In this document: in pieces, positions 23,031 through 35,654 of the stretch
Layout of the letters: every line of letters starts with the position of its first letter
How positions within the stretch are numbered: the first letter of the stretch is position 1
Translations under genes and position numbers: made by a program
The notes under the pieces: generated by a model
What the model saw: only the letters and a program-made list of their open reading frames with translations
Told to the model about the DNA's origin: nothing
Database searches by the model: none
Assembly: GCA_029747015.1 (NCBI GenBank)
Contig: JAKOGI010003146.1
Span: 1-64,000, forward strand
Direction of reading: 5' to 3'
DNA: 64,000 nucleotides
DNA from: Carnegiea gigantea
Taxonomy: Eukaryota; Streptophyta; Magnoliopsida; Caryophyllales; Cactaceae

Positions 23031-23439
23031 TGTAAGGCCCGCATACTTTATATTTCGTCGAGTCGTTCGTGATGCCTTTTTACGTTATAAAAACCATATT
23101 TTTATTAGCGACATGTGCTAAAATTATTTTCTAAATGCCCATGTGAATGTTAATTTATTAAAAAGGATGTAATTGTCATTGTTATTATCATTATTAATAT
23201 TATTAGTAATTTTGAAAACCTTTCGATGATTTTAATAAGCGTTATTAACGATTATTAACGAGTACTAAATCGAGTTGGAACCCGAATATGATTAAGTTAT
23301 CAACCTGAGGAGTAGTTCGATGTTTATTAAATCAAACTTGACTGTATTTGGGAACGAGTAATCGATGGAGGATTATATTATCGATTTAGGTTTAGAATTC
23401 GGGCTACGAATTAGATTAGTGGTAGCAGAAACGATTCAG

Positions 23440-23610
23440 CTTGGACCAAATAAATAAAAGAGAGTGGGAGGGGCATTTTAGTCTTTGCGCCTGACCCCCC
23501 TGTTTTCTCCCTCACCTGCCCGCGACCCCCCCACGACAGACACTCTCTCTCCTTTCTCTCACGTTGCTGCTCTTCTTCTTCCTCCTCCTCTCCTCTGCCA
23601 TTAACGTTAT
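23440..23610 (+). promoter_or_regulatory. Possible LTR promoter and CT-rich leader
   Basis: AATAAATAAAAGAGAG (about 23447-23462) is a weak TATA-like site. It is followed by a strongly C/T-rich tract (23490-23600) like a plant 5' UTR. The same arrangement occurs at about 30300-30450 (LTR2) and 37445-37600 (LTR3). The assignment is inference from composition. Confidence 0.3.
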
Positions 23611-25500
23611 TCCCAAGCTCAAAGCCCAGCAAATTTTTGGCCCACACAACCTCAAATTCCACCCATTCGACCTCCCCTACGAGTTAGCCACTGTTGGGCG
23701 CGATTTTGGGTAGAATTTCGAGCAAACCTAGCAAGTTTTGGCGGGTCTGGGCGACGAATCGGGGCTTGGACGAGTACCCAAGGTATGCCCACGCAATTCA
23801 CGTCTTAGTTGCTTCAATCTTCTATGAATTAGAGTAGAATTCGCGATTTTCAATCAACCAATTCAATCTCAATCAGTAAGTGAATTTGGGGTCGATTTTA
23901 GGGTTCGAATTTCTGGGATTTGGGCGTGAATCGGCCCTCTTTGAGCGTGGGTATGCAAGGGGCGAAGGATTAGAGTTGTTCAAGCCTCTAAGATCGAGCC
24001 ACAGCCGTGAATCGAGCCTCCAGCTTGGGTTCAAGGTGAGGGCTCTCTTCCTCCTAAATTATTAGTAATTTCAAAAGATTTTAACGAATATAGTTAGTTC
24101 ATGTTTGAGTTGGGTTAGATGTCAGCAATTGGAGGAATTGGGACTAAAATTGAGAATTTAGTGCTGATTTTTGGGTATTTCAATGGTTGAATGTTGTTGC
24201 ATGAGCAATAATTAAATTGGGATGAACATTGGCATGTCATGATTAGGTTGTTCTTTTGAGGAATTATGTTATGCCTGAATATCATCAATTATGTCATTAA
24301 GAGTGCCTAGTAAGTTATTTTGGGGTTAATCGAATGTCAGCTAAAATGAATAAATGGAGTCAAGACATGATAAACTTGAAACATAAACTGTTGGGTTACT
24401 CGTTGAGCGATTCCTAGAGCTTTAAGTTTTGCTACATTGGTTTGGTTAATTTAGATGTTCAAGTTATTCGAGTAATTATAAACGAATATCATGCTCACAG
24501 GTATCAATTCATGAATTAGTCGAAGCTCTAAGTTATTTGAATGTTCATATATGAGTTTCTTACTTGGAAATATCAATTTATGAATTAGTTGAAGCTGTAA
24601 GTCATTTAAACGATTACATATGATACCATGCTTGTGGATATTGATTTATGAAATAGTTATTTGAATTGTCGTGATATTGAACCAAGGTTGACAGTTGGAT
24701 GGACTTGCGGTGAAACTGATGATTGATTCGAGGACTTTTGTGGTCGGTGCTGTGCGAGGCGGGAGATAGGGTTGTGAATGTCGCAATCATGTGGATTGCG
24801 GGGCCATATGTGGTTTAATGAGTTGTGATATGAAGTGTACGAATGTGCTATGTGTAAACTCCTCTCCCCCTCAATATGCTATGTGGCAAATTCTTTCTAA
24901 AAGTTAGTATGTCTTTAAAAGAGAAAAGGACCATTTAGAAAGCTTGTTTTTGTGATTTCGAACGCTTTTAAGTGCCTACCAATTACCTGTTATTTGATTA
25001 AGATGTTTGTGGCCTAAAAGAGATCCTAAATTATCGAACTATTCAGTTAGTGACTCGACTGAATAATCGATAGGTATAGGAACTTTAAAAGTGAACTAAA
25101 AGTGAGTTTGAAAATGTTTAAAGCATTGGTTTGTTATGACTTATCCTCGTATTTAAAAGAATTTAAATGACTTGAAAAGGGCCATTTCAAAGCTAATTAT
25201 GGGTTTAGCTGATTGTATGCTATTTGCTTATTTAAATTTCTATTAAGTGTTGAGTTACAAATCAATAGCTTCATCCTGTTTAAGAAACGTTTACGTTGAA
25301 AGTTTACAAGGAAATCTCGTTATCGTATAAACGAGCCAAATGCTTACAGTTTTCAAATAGTAGTAAGTTGGAACGTTTCAAGCCTTCAGTTTACTTGCAC
25401 ACCTTCCTTTGAGGCAAAAAGGGGATTGGAAATAAAAAGGCAACTGAGAATTTTATTACGAATCTAGTTTGAATTAAACGCTAACTAAGTACTTTAAGCT

Positions 25501-26106
25501 TCAAATGGGTTTCGTTTTATGAATTAACACGTATTACATTTAAAAGAAGCTCTTAAGCTAAAAAGTGAAGTCGTTTTTATGAGGTAGCAATCGTTTTACA
25601 TTTATAAGAAGCCTTTTAGTTAGAAACGAAGTCGTTTTTATAATTTAGCAACCCTATTACGCTTATGCAAAGCTTTCAAGTTAGAAACAAAGTCGTTTTA
25701 TGATTAGGCAACCTTGTTACGCTTATGAAAAGCCTTTTAGTTAAAAACGAAGTCGTTTTACGATTTAGCAAGCCGAATACATTTAAACGAAGCTTTCAAG
25801 ATGAAAGCGAAGTCATTTTACGATTTAGCAAACGTGTTAAGTTTAAAAGAAACTTTTAAGCTCAAAGTGAAGTTGTTTTAAGTATTAACCAGCTTATTGC
25901 CTCTATAAGAAGCTTTTAAATCTAAGAGGAAGTCGTTTTATGATTTAGTAAACTTAATACGTTATACGCAGCTTTTAAACTAAAAACGAAATCGTCTTAC
26001 GATTTAGTAAACATTTTACGTTCGTAAGAAGTTTTGAAGTTATTTACGAAGTTGATTTACGTATTAGCAACTTATTACAATTACAAGAAGTTTTTAAGCC
26101 AAAAAC
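25501..26106 (+). repeat. 60-bp minisatellite in LTR1, about 10 units
   Basis: Imperfect units with a strict period near 60 bp. Each carries GAAGTCGTTTTA, GATTTAGCAA and AGAAGCTTTTAAG-type segments. Unit divergence is moderate and similar copies occupy the same place in LTR2 and LTR3. Confidence 0.9.
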
Positions 26107-27601
26107 GAATGAACTCTAAACATTTTGAAAGGTTATGGTCGTTTTGTTTAAAAGTAAGACTTTAGCAAAGGACAGTATCGAGGTTAGAGTTGCTCTACTA
26201 AGACGCGTTTTGGCCAAAAGTTAAGGACGTATAGCCCGGGGATAACGTAGATTAAGAGTGATGATTTCACTTAAGGGCGGTTTTGACCTCCCTAGCCAGC
26301 ACAATAAGATATTTTTATGTTATATGTAAGTTCCTGATAAAAAGAAGATTTGGCTTTTTGCCATTCTAAGCAGTTCAGAAAAGGAAAAGAAGTTCTTTTA
26401 AAGGGATACGGGCCTCAAGAGGCCAAGTAAAGCATTTTTTTTAAGAAAAGAAGAAAGCTTTCAAATGTACCTAACTTGCATATATTCTACGAATGTTTTC
26501 TGAATACATTCTAAATGAGATTTCAAATGAAGTATAATTACATGCTAGTAATGCGTCGTACATTCAAGCTTTTTAATATGCATATTCAATGAAGGAAAGT
26601 TTCTCGCCAAATCTTCTTACCAGTTTAGATGCTTCGAGAACTTTTAAAAAGAATTATAAACATAAAAGGAGTTTGTGAGGATTATAAACCATTCTTGGTA
26701 TTTATCGTGAGTCACCATGTTTTCAAAAGCGAGTTTGAAGGCCTTTATATTCGATCCTTGTCGCATACTTGGTTATGTGCCTGAACGCCTGCTAGTAGAG
26801 AAGTCTGGCCGATGAGGGCCTAGAATCGAGTTGAATGGTTAGGATGAAGTCTTAATGGGGGTTATCTTTCCTTGGGGATTGTGATCGCCTAATATGATAG
26901 TAAAGTACGAATGCTTGATATGTGGCTATTATTAGTATTATTGCCTGCAATTGTTTTAGTTTTAAGGAGTAGGGGAATTCTCACTGAGCGTGTGGTTGCT
27001 CATGCCAATACTCTTTCCCCCTTTTCCCCCAGACTTTTGTTATGACAGGTGGAAGTCAAGCCACCTATGCTGAGCTGGAGTTTATCCCGCTTGAAACGGA
27101 GTTATGTGTGCCATATAGATGTAGGTTCATATGCTTAGCGATGTGATGTAATGTATTCCTAATTTGTAAAGGCTGTAAATTAAGTTTCTAGCTCATAGAA
27201 CGCATATCGTTCATGAGTCGCTCTGTATGCCCTTATGAGCCAACCATCTAGTCAGTTAGATGTCTTTTGGTTAAAGTTAGTTATGTTTTGGGATGTAAAT
27301 CCCAATACTCCGGTTGTGTGAACCGTTGAGTTGTATTTTCCATTTCCTCTTTGATCATGCATTAATCTGGTTGGTGCACTCCGAGCGAGTGGCTCATTGA
27401 GTTATGAACTCTGGTGTGTGGCCGTTGAGCTTCCTTCAAATAATTTACGCTTCCGTTAAATTGCAGGGATTTATTGTAAGGCTTAGAGCCTGGGAACGGT
27501 TAGTTTTTAGGGGGAACTCTGCCCGTTTCGTCCTAAAATTTAGGTAGAAAATTAAGAAAACGTAACGCTTTCGGCCTTAGGGGCTAGGGGTGTTACATTG
27601 A

Positions 27602-27613
27602 TGGTATCAGAGC
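27602..27613 (+). promoter_or_regulatory. Primer-binding site, internal 1
   Basis: TGGTATCAGAGC, four bases after the end of LTR1, complementary to initiator tRNA-Met. Confidence 0.93.
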
Positions 27614-28509
27614 AAAGGTCCTGCGACCATAGGCCGCAACCTGAGTCTTGCGTTCATGTAGTCGTCCAGAAACACTTTGTGACTATGTGACATATGCTTC
27701 TTGTATGTGCAAATGTGAGTTTTATGTTAATGTTAGTGCGATTAGCTAGTTAGGTGCGGCTTGGGTGAGCCCCTTAACCGAATGAATGAACGAATTGTCA
27801 AAAGTGTAAGCCGAATAGCTTATATTGTCATGAACGATAGGGAAAAGGTTGAGGAGGGGGAGTTTAAATTTCTGTGAAGCGGTTTTGGTTCCATGACAAG
27901 AAGATCAACTATAAAAAGCGGTGAATCTTGTGAGATGACTTATGAAATTCTAGAGGGGTAGAAGAAAAGGATTTGCATAGGGTGTCCATTATATTAAAAG
28001 GGCTTGAGATAGGGTGCCTTGTGAAGTGCATTGGAATTGTGAGGAAAGAATTATTTACCTTTTTTATGTTTCTTGAAGATACGTATGAGAGAGTGGAGAC
28101 TAAGGATTAAGATGTTAGAAAGAAACATAGAGGACTTCCTTATTGATATGGGTTATATCAAAGATTGACTTTAAGCCCTTTTAGTTTATCTTCCTTAAAT
28201 TGAGAAGTACTAAGATGGTAGGATCTCCCGTGACTCCTAAATCACCTTATTAGTGTTCAATGAAATAGGTGCAGTTGGTGCCGATCCCGTGTAATGAATT
28301 CACTAGTTTGTTCAGGCCTGCCTTTCATTACGTAGAATAATTATGCGAAGGTTAAGCTGAGACTAAACTAGTAGCCATACATAAAAACTCTCGCCATTTG
28401 TAAATCATTCCTTAGCCAAGGAATCATACCCTATTGGCCTAGAGAGATCGCAAGCTAACCTTTCGTTGAAAAATAGAACTAAGTAATTCCTTGTGTGAAT
28501 ATATGACAG

Positions 28510-29469
28510 ATGCCTCCTCGACGCGAGCTAACACCAGAACCAACTGCCATGGAGATGATATGCCAGTTTAATAAGCTTAAACCTCCTAAGTTTGAAGGTG
28601 GAACTGACCCTATGGTATATGAGGAGTGGCTCAGGAGAATGGAAAACTTATTTGAAATCATGGAGTGTTCTGAGGGATTTAAGGTGCATCTGGCCACCTA
28701 TCAATTCGAAAAAGAAGCTGAATTCTGGTGGGGAACAGTAAAACCTAGAGCGGGTGAACCCGCGTTAACCTGGATCCAATTGAAAACCTTGATGGAGGCT
28801 CAATATTACTCTCATGACGTAAGGAGAACGAAGGAACGAGAGTTCTTATGCCTAAAGCAAGGAGAAATGAGCGTAACAGAGTATGCAGCGAGGTTCAACG
28901 AACTAAGTCGCTTTGCACCTAACCAAGTGGCCATCGAAGAATTGAAGATGGACCACTTCAAACAAGGATTGAAGGGGGAAATAAAGCAAATAATAGCGGG
29001 TTATGCCTATACCAGCTTTCAAGAAATTTACCAAAGAGCTGTGAAAATAGCCCGCATCATAAGCGAAACCGAGATTGAGGATAGAGGGAAGGGTCAAGTA
29101 AAGGAGAAATTTGGCCCCGGAGGACCGAATTCCCAGGGAGGCAAAAGCTTCAGGAGGGTTAAATATAGGATGAAACAGCACAAAGGAAAGCAAGTCACCC
29201 AAGTGAAACTAAGAAAAACATGTGACCAGTGTAGACGGCAACACCCTGGCCCTTGCAGACGCCGTGCGGGCCCATGTTTTGGATGTGATGCTATGGGTCA
29301 CAAAGTCGCAAATTGCCCAAAGGCTACATGGAATAGTCGGGGTCACTCTCAGAGATCCGGAACGGGAATCAAGCTTGCGACACAACGAGATCGCCTAACC
29401 ATTGGTTCTTCCTCAGGGGACAGTATGAACAACCAGGAACCACAAACTGGCAGTCGCACGCTTAGCTAG
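28510..29469 (+). CDS. Gag polyprotein, copy 1
   Basis: 319 codons, open from ATG to TAG. The N-terminal two thirds match a Retrotrans_gag-type capsid domain, with F-W-W-G-T at about 74-79 in the typical tryptophan-rich segment and LKQGEMSVTEYAARF further on. A basic stretch precedes a chromovirus-like zinc region: C238, C241, then C256-x2-C259-x4-H264-x4-C269. In this copy the residue after C259 is Asp where copies 2 and 3 have Gly. The ATG follows an about 0.9 kb untranslated leader. Gag would package element RNA into particles. No pol frame follows. It could be functional in trans with an autonomous partner. Confidence 0.92.
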   Translation: MPPRRELTPEPTAMEMICQFNKLKPPKFEGGTDPMVYEEWLRRMENLFEIMECSEGFKVHLATYQFEKEAEFWWGTVKPRAGEPALTWIQLKTLMEAQYYSHDVRRTKEREFLCLKQGEMSVTEYAARFNELSRFAPNQVAIEELKMDHFKQGLKGEIKQIIAGYAYTSFQEIYQRAVKIARIISETEIEDRGKGQVKEKFGPGGPNSQGGKSFRRVKYRMKQHKGKQVTQVKLRKTCDQCRRQHPGPCRRRAGPCFGCDAMGHKVANCPKATWNSRGHSQRSGTGIKLATQRDRLTIGSSSGDSMNNQEPQTGSRTLS

Positions 29470-29868
29470 AAGGAAAAGAGACTTGGGAACCTGCCAACAC
29501 AAAGACAGGCATTCTCTTGATAACCACCTTTATGCCTCCATCCCGTCATTCTAGTATTGCTCCCTCACTTGTCACTCTTGAATTGCAAGGGAACTTGTTA
29601 GTAAACTTCATGAGATGTGTATGCAACATTTCATTACCTCTTCCCTAAAGCTATTTGCTGTACAGATCATGCTTGTAGCGATTGAGTTGTTATAGTGCAA
29701 GGGAGAATACTCCCTGATGATTGGGTTCGAATAGAAATCCAAGGATAGGATGCTATGGTGAAGGTAGAATGAATAGCTGAGCATAAAGCGACTTGGATTG
29801 TGAAAGCGGTACGGATGAAGCACACCCATTAATTCCTCCAAGAAAACAATTTCAAGGATGAAATTCCT
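29470..29868. other. Internal 1 region between gag and polypurine tract
   Basis: About 400 bp with no protease or RT pattern. It appears to be the collapsed remnant of the pol region. Confidence 0.7.
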
Positions 29869-29883
29869 TTAAGGGGGGGAGAG
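29869..29883 (+). promoter_or_regulatory. Polypurine tract before LTR2
   Basis: A-A-G-G-G-G-G-G-G-A-G-A-G directly before TGTAAGGCCC. Confidence 0.85.
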
Positions 29884-32356
29884 TGTAAGGCCCGCGTACT
29901 TTATATTTCGTCGAGTCGTTCGTGATGCCTTTTTACGTTATAAAAACCACATTTTTTTTAGCGACATGTGCGAAAATTATTTTCTAAATGCCTATGTGAA
30001 CGTTAATTTATTAAAAAGGATGTAATTGTCATTGTTATTATCATTATTCATATTATTAGTAATTTTGAAAACCTTTCGATGATTTTAATAAGCGTTATTA
30101 ACGATTATTAACGAGTACTAAATCGAGTAGGAACCCGAATACGATTAAATTATCAACCTGAGGAGTAGTTCGATGTTTATTAAATCAAACTTGACTGTAT
30201 TTGGGAACGAGTAATCGATGAAGGATTATATTATCGATTTGGGTTTAGAATTCGGGTTACGAATTAGATTAGCGGTAGCAGAAACGATTCAGCTTGGACC
30301 AAATAAATAAAAGAGAGTGGGAGGGGTATTTTAGTCTTTGCGTCTGACCCCCCTGTTTTCTCCCTCACCTACCTGCGACCCCCCCGACAGACACTCTCTC
30401 TCCTTTCTCCCACATTGCTGCTCTTCTTCTTCCTCCTCCTCTCCTCTTCCATTAACGTTATTCCCAAGCTCAAAGCCCAGCAAATTTTCGCCCCACACAA
30501 CCTCAAATTGCACCCATTCGACCTCCCCCACGAGTTAGCCACTGTTGGGCGCGATGTTGGTCAGAATTTCGAGCAAACCTAGCAAGTTTTGGCGGGTCTG
30601 GGTGACGAATCGGGGCTTGGACGAGTACCCAAGGTATGTCCACGCAATTCACGTCTTAGTTGCTTCAATCTTCTATGAATTAGAGTAGAATTCGCAATTT
30701 TCAATCAACCAATTCAATCTCAATCAGTAAGTGAATTTGGGGTCGATTTTAGGGTTCGAATTTCTGGGATTTGGGCGTGAATCGGCCCTGTTTGAGCGTG
30801 GGTATGCAAGGGGCGAAGGATTGGAGTTGTTCAAGCCTCTAAGATCGAGCCACGGCCATGAATCGAGCCTCTAGCTTGGGTTCAAGGTGAGGGTTCTCTT
30901 CCTCCTAAATTATTAGTAATTTCAAAAGATTTTAACGAACATAGTTAGTTCATGTTTGAGTTGGGTTCGATGTCAGTAATTGGAGGAATTGGGACTAAAA
31001 TTGAGAATTTAGTGCTGATTTTTGGGTCTTTCAACGACTGAATGTTGTTGCATGAGCAATAATTAAATTGGGGTGAACATTGGCATGTCATGATTAGGCT
31101 GTTCTTTTGAGGAATTATGTTCTGCCTGAATAGCGTCAATTATGTCATTAAGTGTGCCTAGTAAGTTATTTTGGGGCTAATCGAATGTTAGCTAAAATGA
31201 ATAAATGGAGTCAAGGCATGATAAACTTGAAACATAAACTGTTGGGTTACTCGTTGAGCGATTCCTAGAGCTTTAAATTTTGCTATATTGGTTTGGTTAA
31301 TTTAGATGTTCAAGTTATTCGAGTAATTATAAACGAATATCATGCTCACGGGTATCGATTCATGAATTAGTCGAAGCTCTAAGTTATTTGAATGTTCATA
31401 TATGAGTTTGTTGCTTAGAAATATCAATTTATGAATTAGTTGAAGCTGTAAGTTATTTAAACGATTACATATGATACCATGCTTGTGGATATTGATTTAT
31501 GAAATAGTTATTTGAATTGTCGTGATATTGAACCAAGCTTGGCAGTTGGATGGACTTGCGGTGAAACTGATGATTGATTCGAGTACTTTTGTGGTCGGTG
31601 CTGTGCAAGGAGGGAGATAGGGTTGTGAATGCTGCAATCGTGTGGATTGCGAGGCCATGTGTGGCTTAATGAGTTCTTATATGAAGTGTACGAATGTGCT
31701 ATGTGTAAACTCCTCTCCCCCTTAATATGCTATGTGGAAAATTCTTTCTAAAAGTTAGTACGTCTTTAAAAGAGAAAAGGACCATTTAGAAAGCTTGTTT
31801 TTATGATTTCGAACGCTTTTAAGTGCCTACCAATTACCTATTATTTGATTAAGATGTTTGTGGCCTAAAAGAGATCCTAAATCATCCAACTATTCAGTTA
31901 GTGACTCGACTGAATAATCGATAGGTATAGGAAGTTTAAAAGTGAACTAAAAGTGAGTTTGAAAATGTTTAAAGCATTGGTTTGTTATGACTTATCCTCG
32001 TATTTAAAAGAATTTAAAGGACTTAAAAAGGGTCATTTCAAAGCTAATTATGGGTTTAGCGAATTGTATGCTACTTACTTATTTAAATTTCTATTAAGTT
32101 TTGAGTTACAAGTCAATAACTTCATCCTGTTTAAGAAACGTTTATGTTGAAAGTTTATAAGGAAATCTCGTTATCGTATAAATGAGCCAAATGCTTACAG
32201 TTTTCGAACAGTAGTAAGTTGGAACGTTTCAAGCCTTCAGTTTACTTACACACCTTCCTTTGAGGCAAAAAGGGGATTGGAACGGGTTATAAAAGGCAAT
32301 TGAGAATTTTATTACGAATCTAGTTTGAATTAAACGCTAACTAAGTACTTTAAGCT

Positions 32357-32953
32357 TCAAATGGGTTTCGTTTTATGAATTAACACGTATTACGTTTAAA
32401 AGAAGCTTTTAAGCTAAAAAGTGAAGTCGTTTTTATGAGGTAGCAATCGTTTTACATTTATAAGAAGTCTTTTAGTTAGAAACGAAGTCGTTTTTATAAT
32501 TTAGTAACCCTATTACGCTTATGCCAAGCTTTCAAGTTAGAAACAAAGTCGTTTTATGATTAGGCAACCTTGTTACATTTATAAAAAGCCTTTTAGTTAA
32601 AAACGAAGTCGTTTTATGATTTAGCAAACCTAATATGTTTAAATGCAGCTTTCAAGATGAAAGCGAAGTCACTTTACGATTTAGCAAGCGTGTGAAGTTT
32701 AAAAGAAACTTTTAAGCTCAAAGTGAAGTCGCTTTAAGTATTAACCAGCTTATTGCCTTTATAAGAAGCTTTAGATCTAAGCGGAAGTCGTTTTACGATT
32801 TAGTAAACTTAATACGTTATACGCAACTTTTAAGCTGAAAACGAAATCGTTTTACGATTTAGTAAACATTTTACGCTCGTAAGAAGTTTTTAAATTGTTA
32901 ACGAAGTTGATTTACGTATTAGCAACTTATTACAATTACAAGAAGTTTTTAAA
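32357..32953 (+). repeat. 60-bp minisatellite in LTR2
   Basis: About ten units, aligned with those of LTR1. Confidence 0.88.
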
Positions 32954-33099
32954 CCAAAAACGAATGAACTCTAAACATTTTGAAAGGTTATGGTCGTTTT
33001 ATTTAAAAGTAAGATTTCAGCAAAGTAAGCATTTGAAGAAGAGAAATGCAATACGATTTTGAAGCCTAAGAAAGTGCTAGGTAAGTGACCAGACCTTCA

Positions 33100-33315
33100 G
33101 GGTGGGAACTGGACGTAAAGATGGCGTGAGTTGTTTTCCCCTAAGGTAATGTTGGGAGCTGGACACAAAGATGGCGTGAGCTGTTCCCGGGAGCTGGACT
33201 CAAGATATGATTATCTTGGAGTGAGCTGTTCCCTAATGTGTGACGCGTAAGAAAACCTTAAGGGGGACTGGACTCAGGATATGATTATCCTGGTGTGAGC
33301 TGTTGTCCCACAGAG
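33100..33315 (+). repeat. 36-48 bp subrepeats in LTR2
   Basis: Four imperfect copies of a unit containing GGAGCTGGAC, AAGAT and GTGAGCTGTT. The last two have an inserted ATATGATTATC. A related block is at 40185-40395 in LTR3. It is absent from LTR1. Confidence 0.8.
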
Positions 33316-34746
33316 GACAGTATCAAGGTTAGAGTTGCTCTACTAAGACGCGTTTTGGCCAAAAGTTAAGGACGTATACCCCGGGGATAATGTAGATTAA
33401 GAGTGATGATTTCACTTAAGGGCGGTTTTAACCTCCCTAGCCCACACAATAAGATGTTTTTATGTTATATGTAAGTTCCTGATAAAAAGAAGATTTGGCT
33501 TTTTGCCATTCTAAGCAGTTCAGAAAAGGAAAAGAAGTTCTTTTAAAGGGATACGGGCCTCAAGAGGCCAAGTAAAGCATTTTTTATAAGAAAAGAAGAA
33601 AGCTTTCAAATGTACCTAACTTGCATATATTCTACGAATGTGTTCTGAATATAGTCTAAATGAGATTTCAAATGAAGTATAATTACATCCTAGTAATGTG
33701 TCATACATTCAAGCTTTTTAATATGCATACTAAATGAAGGAATGTTTCTCGCCAAATCTTCTTACCAGTTTAGATGCTTCGAGAACTTTTAAAAAGAATT
33801 ATAAGCATAAAAGGAGTTTGTGTGGATTATAAACCATTATTGGTATTTCTCGTGAGTCACCATGTTTTCAAAAGCGAGTTTGAAGGCCTTTATATTCGAT
33901 CCTTGTTGCATACTTGGTTATGTGCCTGAACGCCTGCTAGTAGAGAAGTCTGGTCGATGAGGGCTTAGAATCGAGTTGAATGGTTAGGATGAAGTCTTAA
34001 TGGGGGTTATCTTTCCTTGGGGATTATGATTTCCTAATATGATAGTAAAGTACGAATGCTTGATATGTGGCTATTATTAGTATTATTGCCTGTAATTGTT
34101 TTAATTTTAAGGAGTATGGGAATTCTCACTGAGCATGTGGTTGCCCACGCCAATACTCTTTCCCCCTTTTCCCCCAGACTTTTATTATGATAGGTGGAAG
34201 TCAAGTAACTTATACTGAGCGGGAGTTTACCTCGCTTGAAACGGAGTTATGTGTGCCATATAGATGTAGGTTCATATGCTTAGCGATGTGATGTAATGTA
34301 TTCCTAATTTGTAAAGGTTGTAAACTAAGTTCCTAGCTCATATAACGCATATCGTTCATGAGTCGCTCTGTATGGCCTTATGAGCCAACCATCTAGTCAG
34401 TTAGATGTCTTTTGGTTAAAGTTAGTTATGTTTTGGGATGTAAACCCCAATACTCCGGTTGTGTGAACCGTTGAGTTGTATTTTCCATTTCCTCTTCATT
34501 CATGCATTAATCTGGTTGGTGCACTCCGAGCGAGTGGCTCGTTGAATTATGAACTCCGGCGTGTGGCCGTTGAGCTTCCTTCAAATGATTTACGCTTCCG
34601 TTAAATTGCAGGGATTTATTGTAAGGCTTATAGCCTGGGAACGGTTAGTTTTTAGGGGAAACTCTGCCCGTTTCGTCCCAGAATTTAGGTAGAAAATTAA
34701 GAAAACGTAACGCTTTCGGCCTTAGGGGCTAGGGGTGTTACATTGA

Positions 34747-34758
34747 TGGTATCAGAGC
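34747..34758 (+). promoter_or_regulatory. Primer-binding site, internal 2
   Basis: TGGTATCAGAGC, four bases after LTR2. Confidence 0.93.
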
Positions 34759-35654
34759 AAAGGTCCTGCGACCATAGGCCGCGACCTGAGTTTTGCGTCC
34801 ATGTAGTCGTCTAGGAACACTTTGTGACTATGTGACATATGCTTCTTGTATGTGCAAATGTGAGTTTTATGTTAATGTTAGTGCGATTAGTTAGTCAGGT
34901 GCGGCTTGGGTGAGCCCCTTAACCGAGTGAATAAACGAATTGTCAAAAGTGTAAGCCGAATAGCTTATATTCTCATAAACGATAGGGAAAAGGTTGAGGA
35001 GGGGGAGTTTAAATTTCTGTGAAGCGGTTTTGGTTCCATTGCAAGAAGATCAACTATAAAAGGCGGTGAATCTTGTGAGATGACTTATGAAATTCTAGAA
35101 GGGTAGAAGAACAGGATTTGCATATGTTGTCCATTATATTGAAAGGGCTTGAGATAGGGTGCCTTGTGAAGTGCATTGGAATTGTGAGGAAAGAATTATT
35201 TACCTTTTTTATGTTTCTTGAAGATACGTATGAGAGAGTGGAGACTAAGGATTAAGATGTTAGAAAGAAACCTAGAGGACTTCCTTATTGATATGGGTTA
35301 TATCCAAGATTGACTTCAAGCCCTTTTAGTTTATTTTCCTTAAATTGAGAAGTACTAGGATGGTAGGATCTCCCGTGACTCCTAAGTCACCTTATTAGTG
35401 TTCAATGAAATAAGTGCAGTTGGTGCCCATCCCGTGTTATGGATTCACTAGTTTATTCAGGCCTGCCTTTCATTGCATAGAATAATTACGCAAAGGTTAA
35501 GCTGAGACTAAACTAGTAGCCATACATAAAAACTCTCGCCATTTGCAAATCATTCCTTAGCCAAGGAATCATACCCTATTGGCCTAGAGAGATCGCAAGT
35601 TAACCTTTCGTTGAAAAATAGAACTCAGTAATTCCTTATGTGAATATGTGACAG

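Larger units (their letters stand above)
23031..27597 (+). repeat. Gypsy LTR1, 4567 bp
   Basis: TGTAAGGCCC...GGTGTTACA (TGTAA/TTACA ends). Compared with LTR2 and LTR3 it lacks a 290-bp block after the 60-bp repeats (junction near 26167). Short frames inside are leader or antisense noise. Confidence 0.93.
29884..34742 (+). repeat. Gypsy LTR2, 4859 bp, shared by two internals
   Basis: Same ends as LTR1. It contains the 290-bp block (33026-33315) missing from LTR1. It serves as 3' LTR of internal 1 and 5' LTR of internal 2. Confidence 0.93.

Noticed and set aside
23411..23662. Acidic frames in the LTR leaders (also 30331-30538 and 37482-37727)
   Set aside because: They come from the CT-rich leader. 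The frame and strand differ between LTRs and no domain is present.
25501..26106. Regular 60-bp repeats resembling a CRISPR array
   Set aside because: Units are contiguous and diverge along their length, with no constant repeat and unique spacers. They lie in a plant LTR.
28903..29202. Minus-strand frames of 99 codons inside gag (also 36048-36347 and 42550-42849)
   Set aside because: Antisense shadows of the gag frame. Present in all three copies because gag is.
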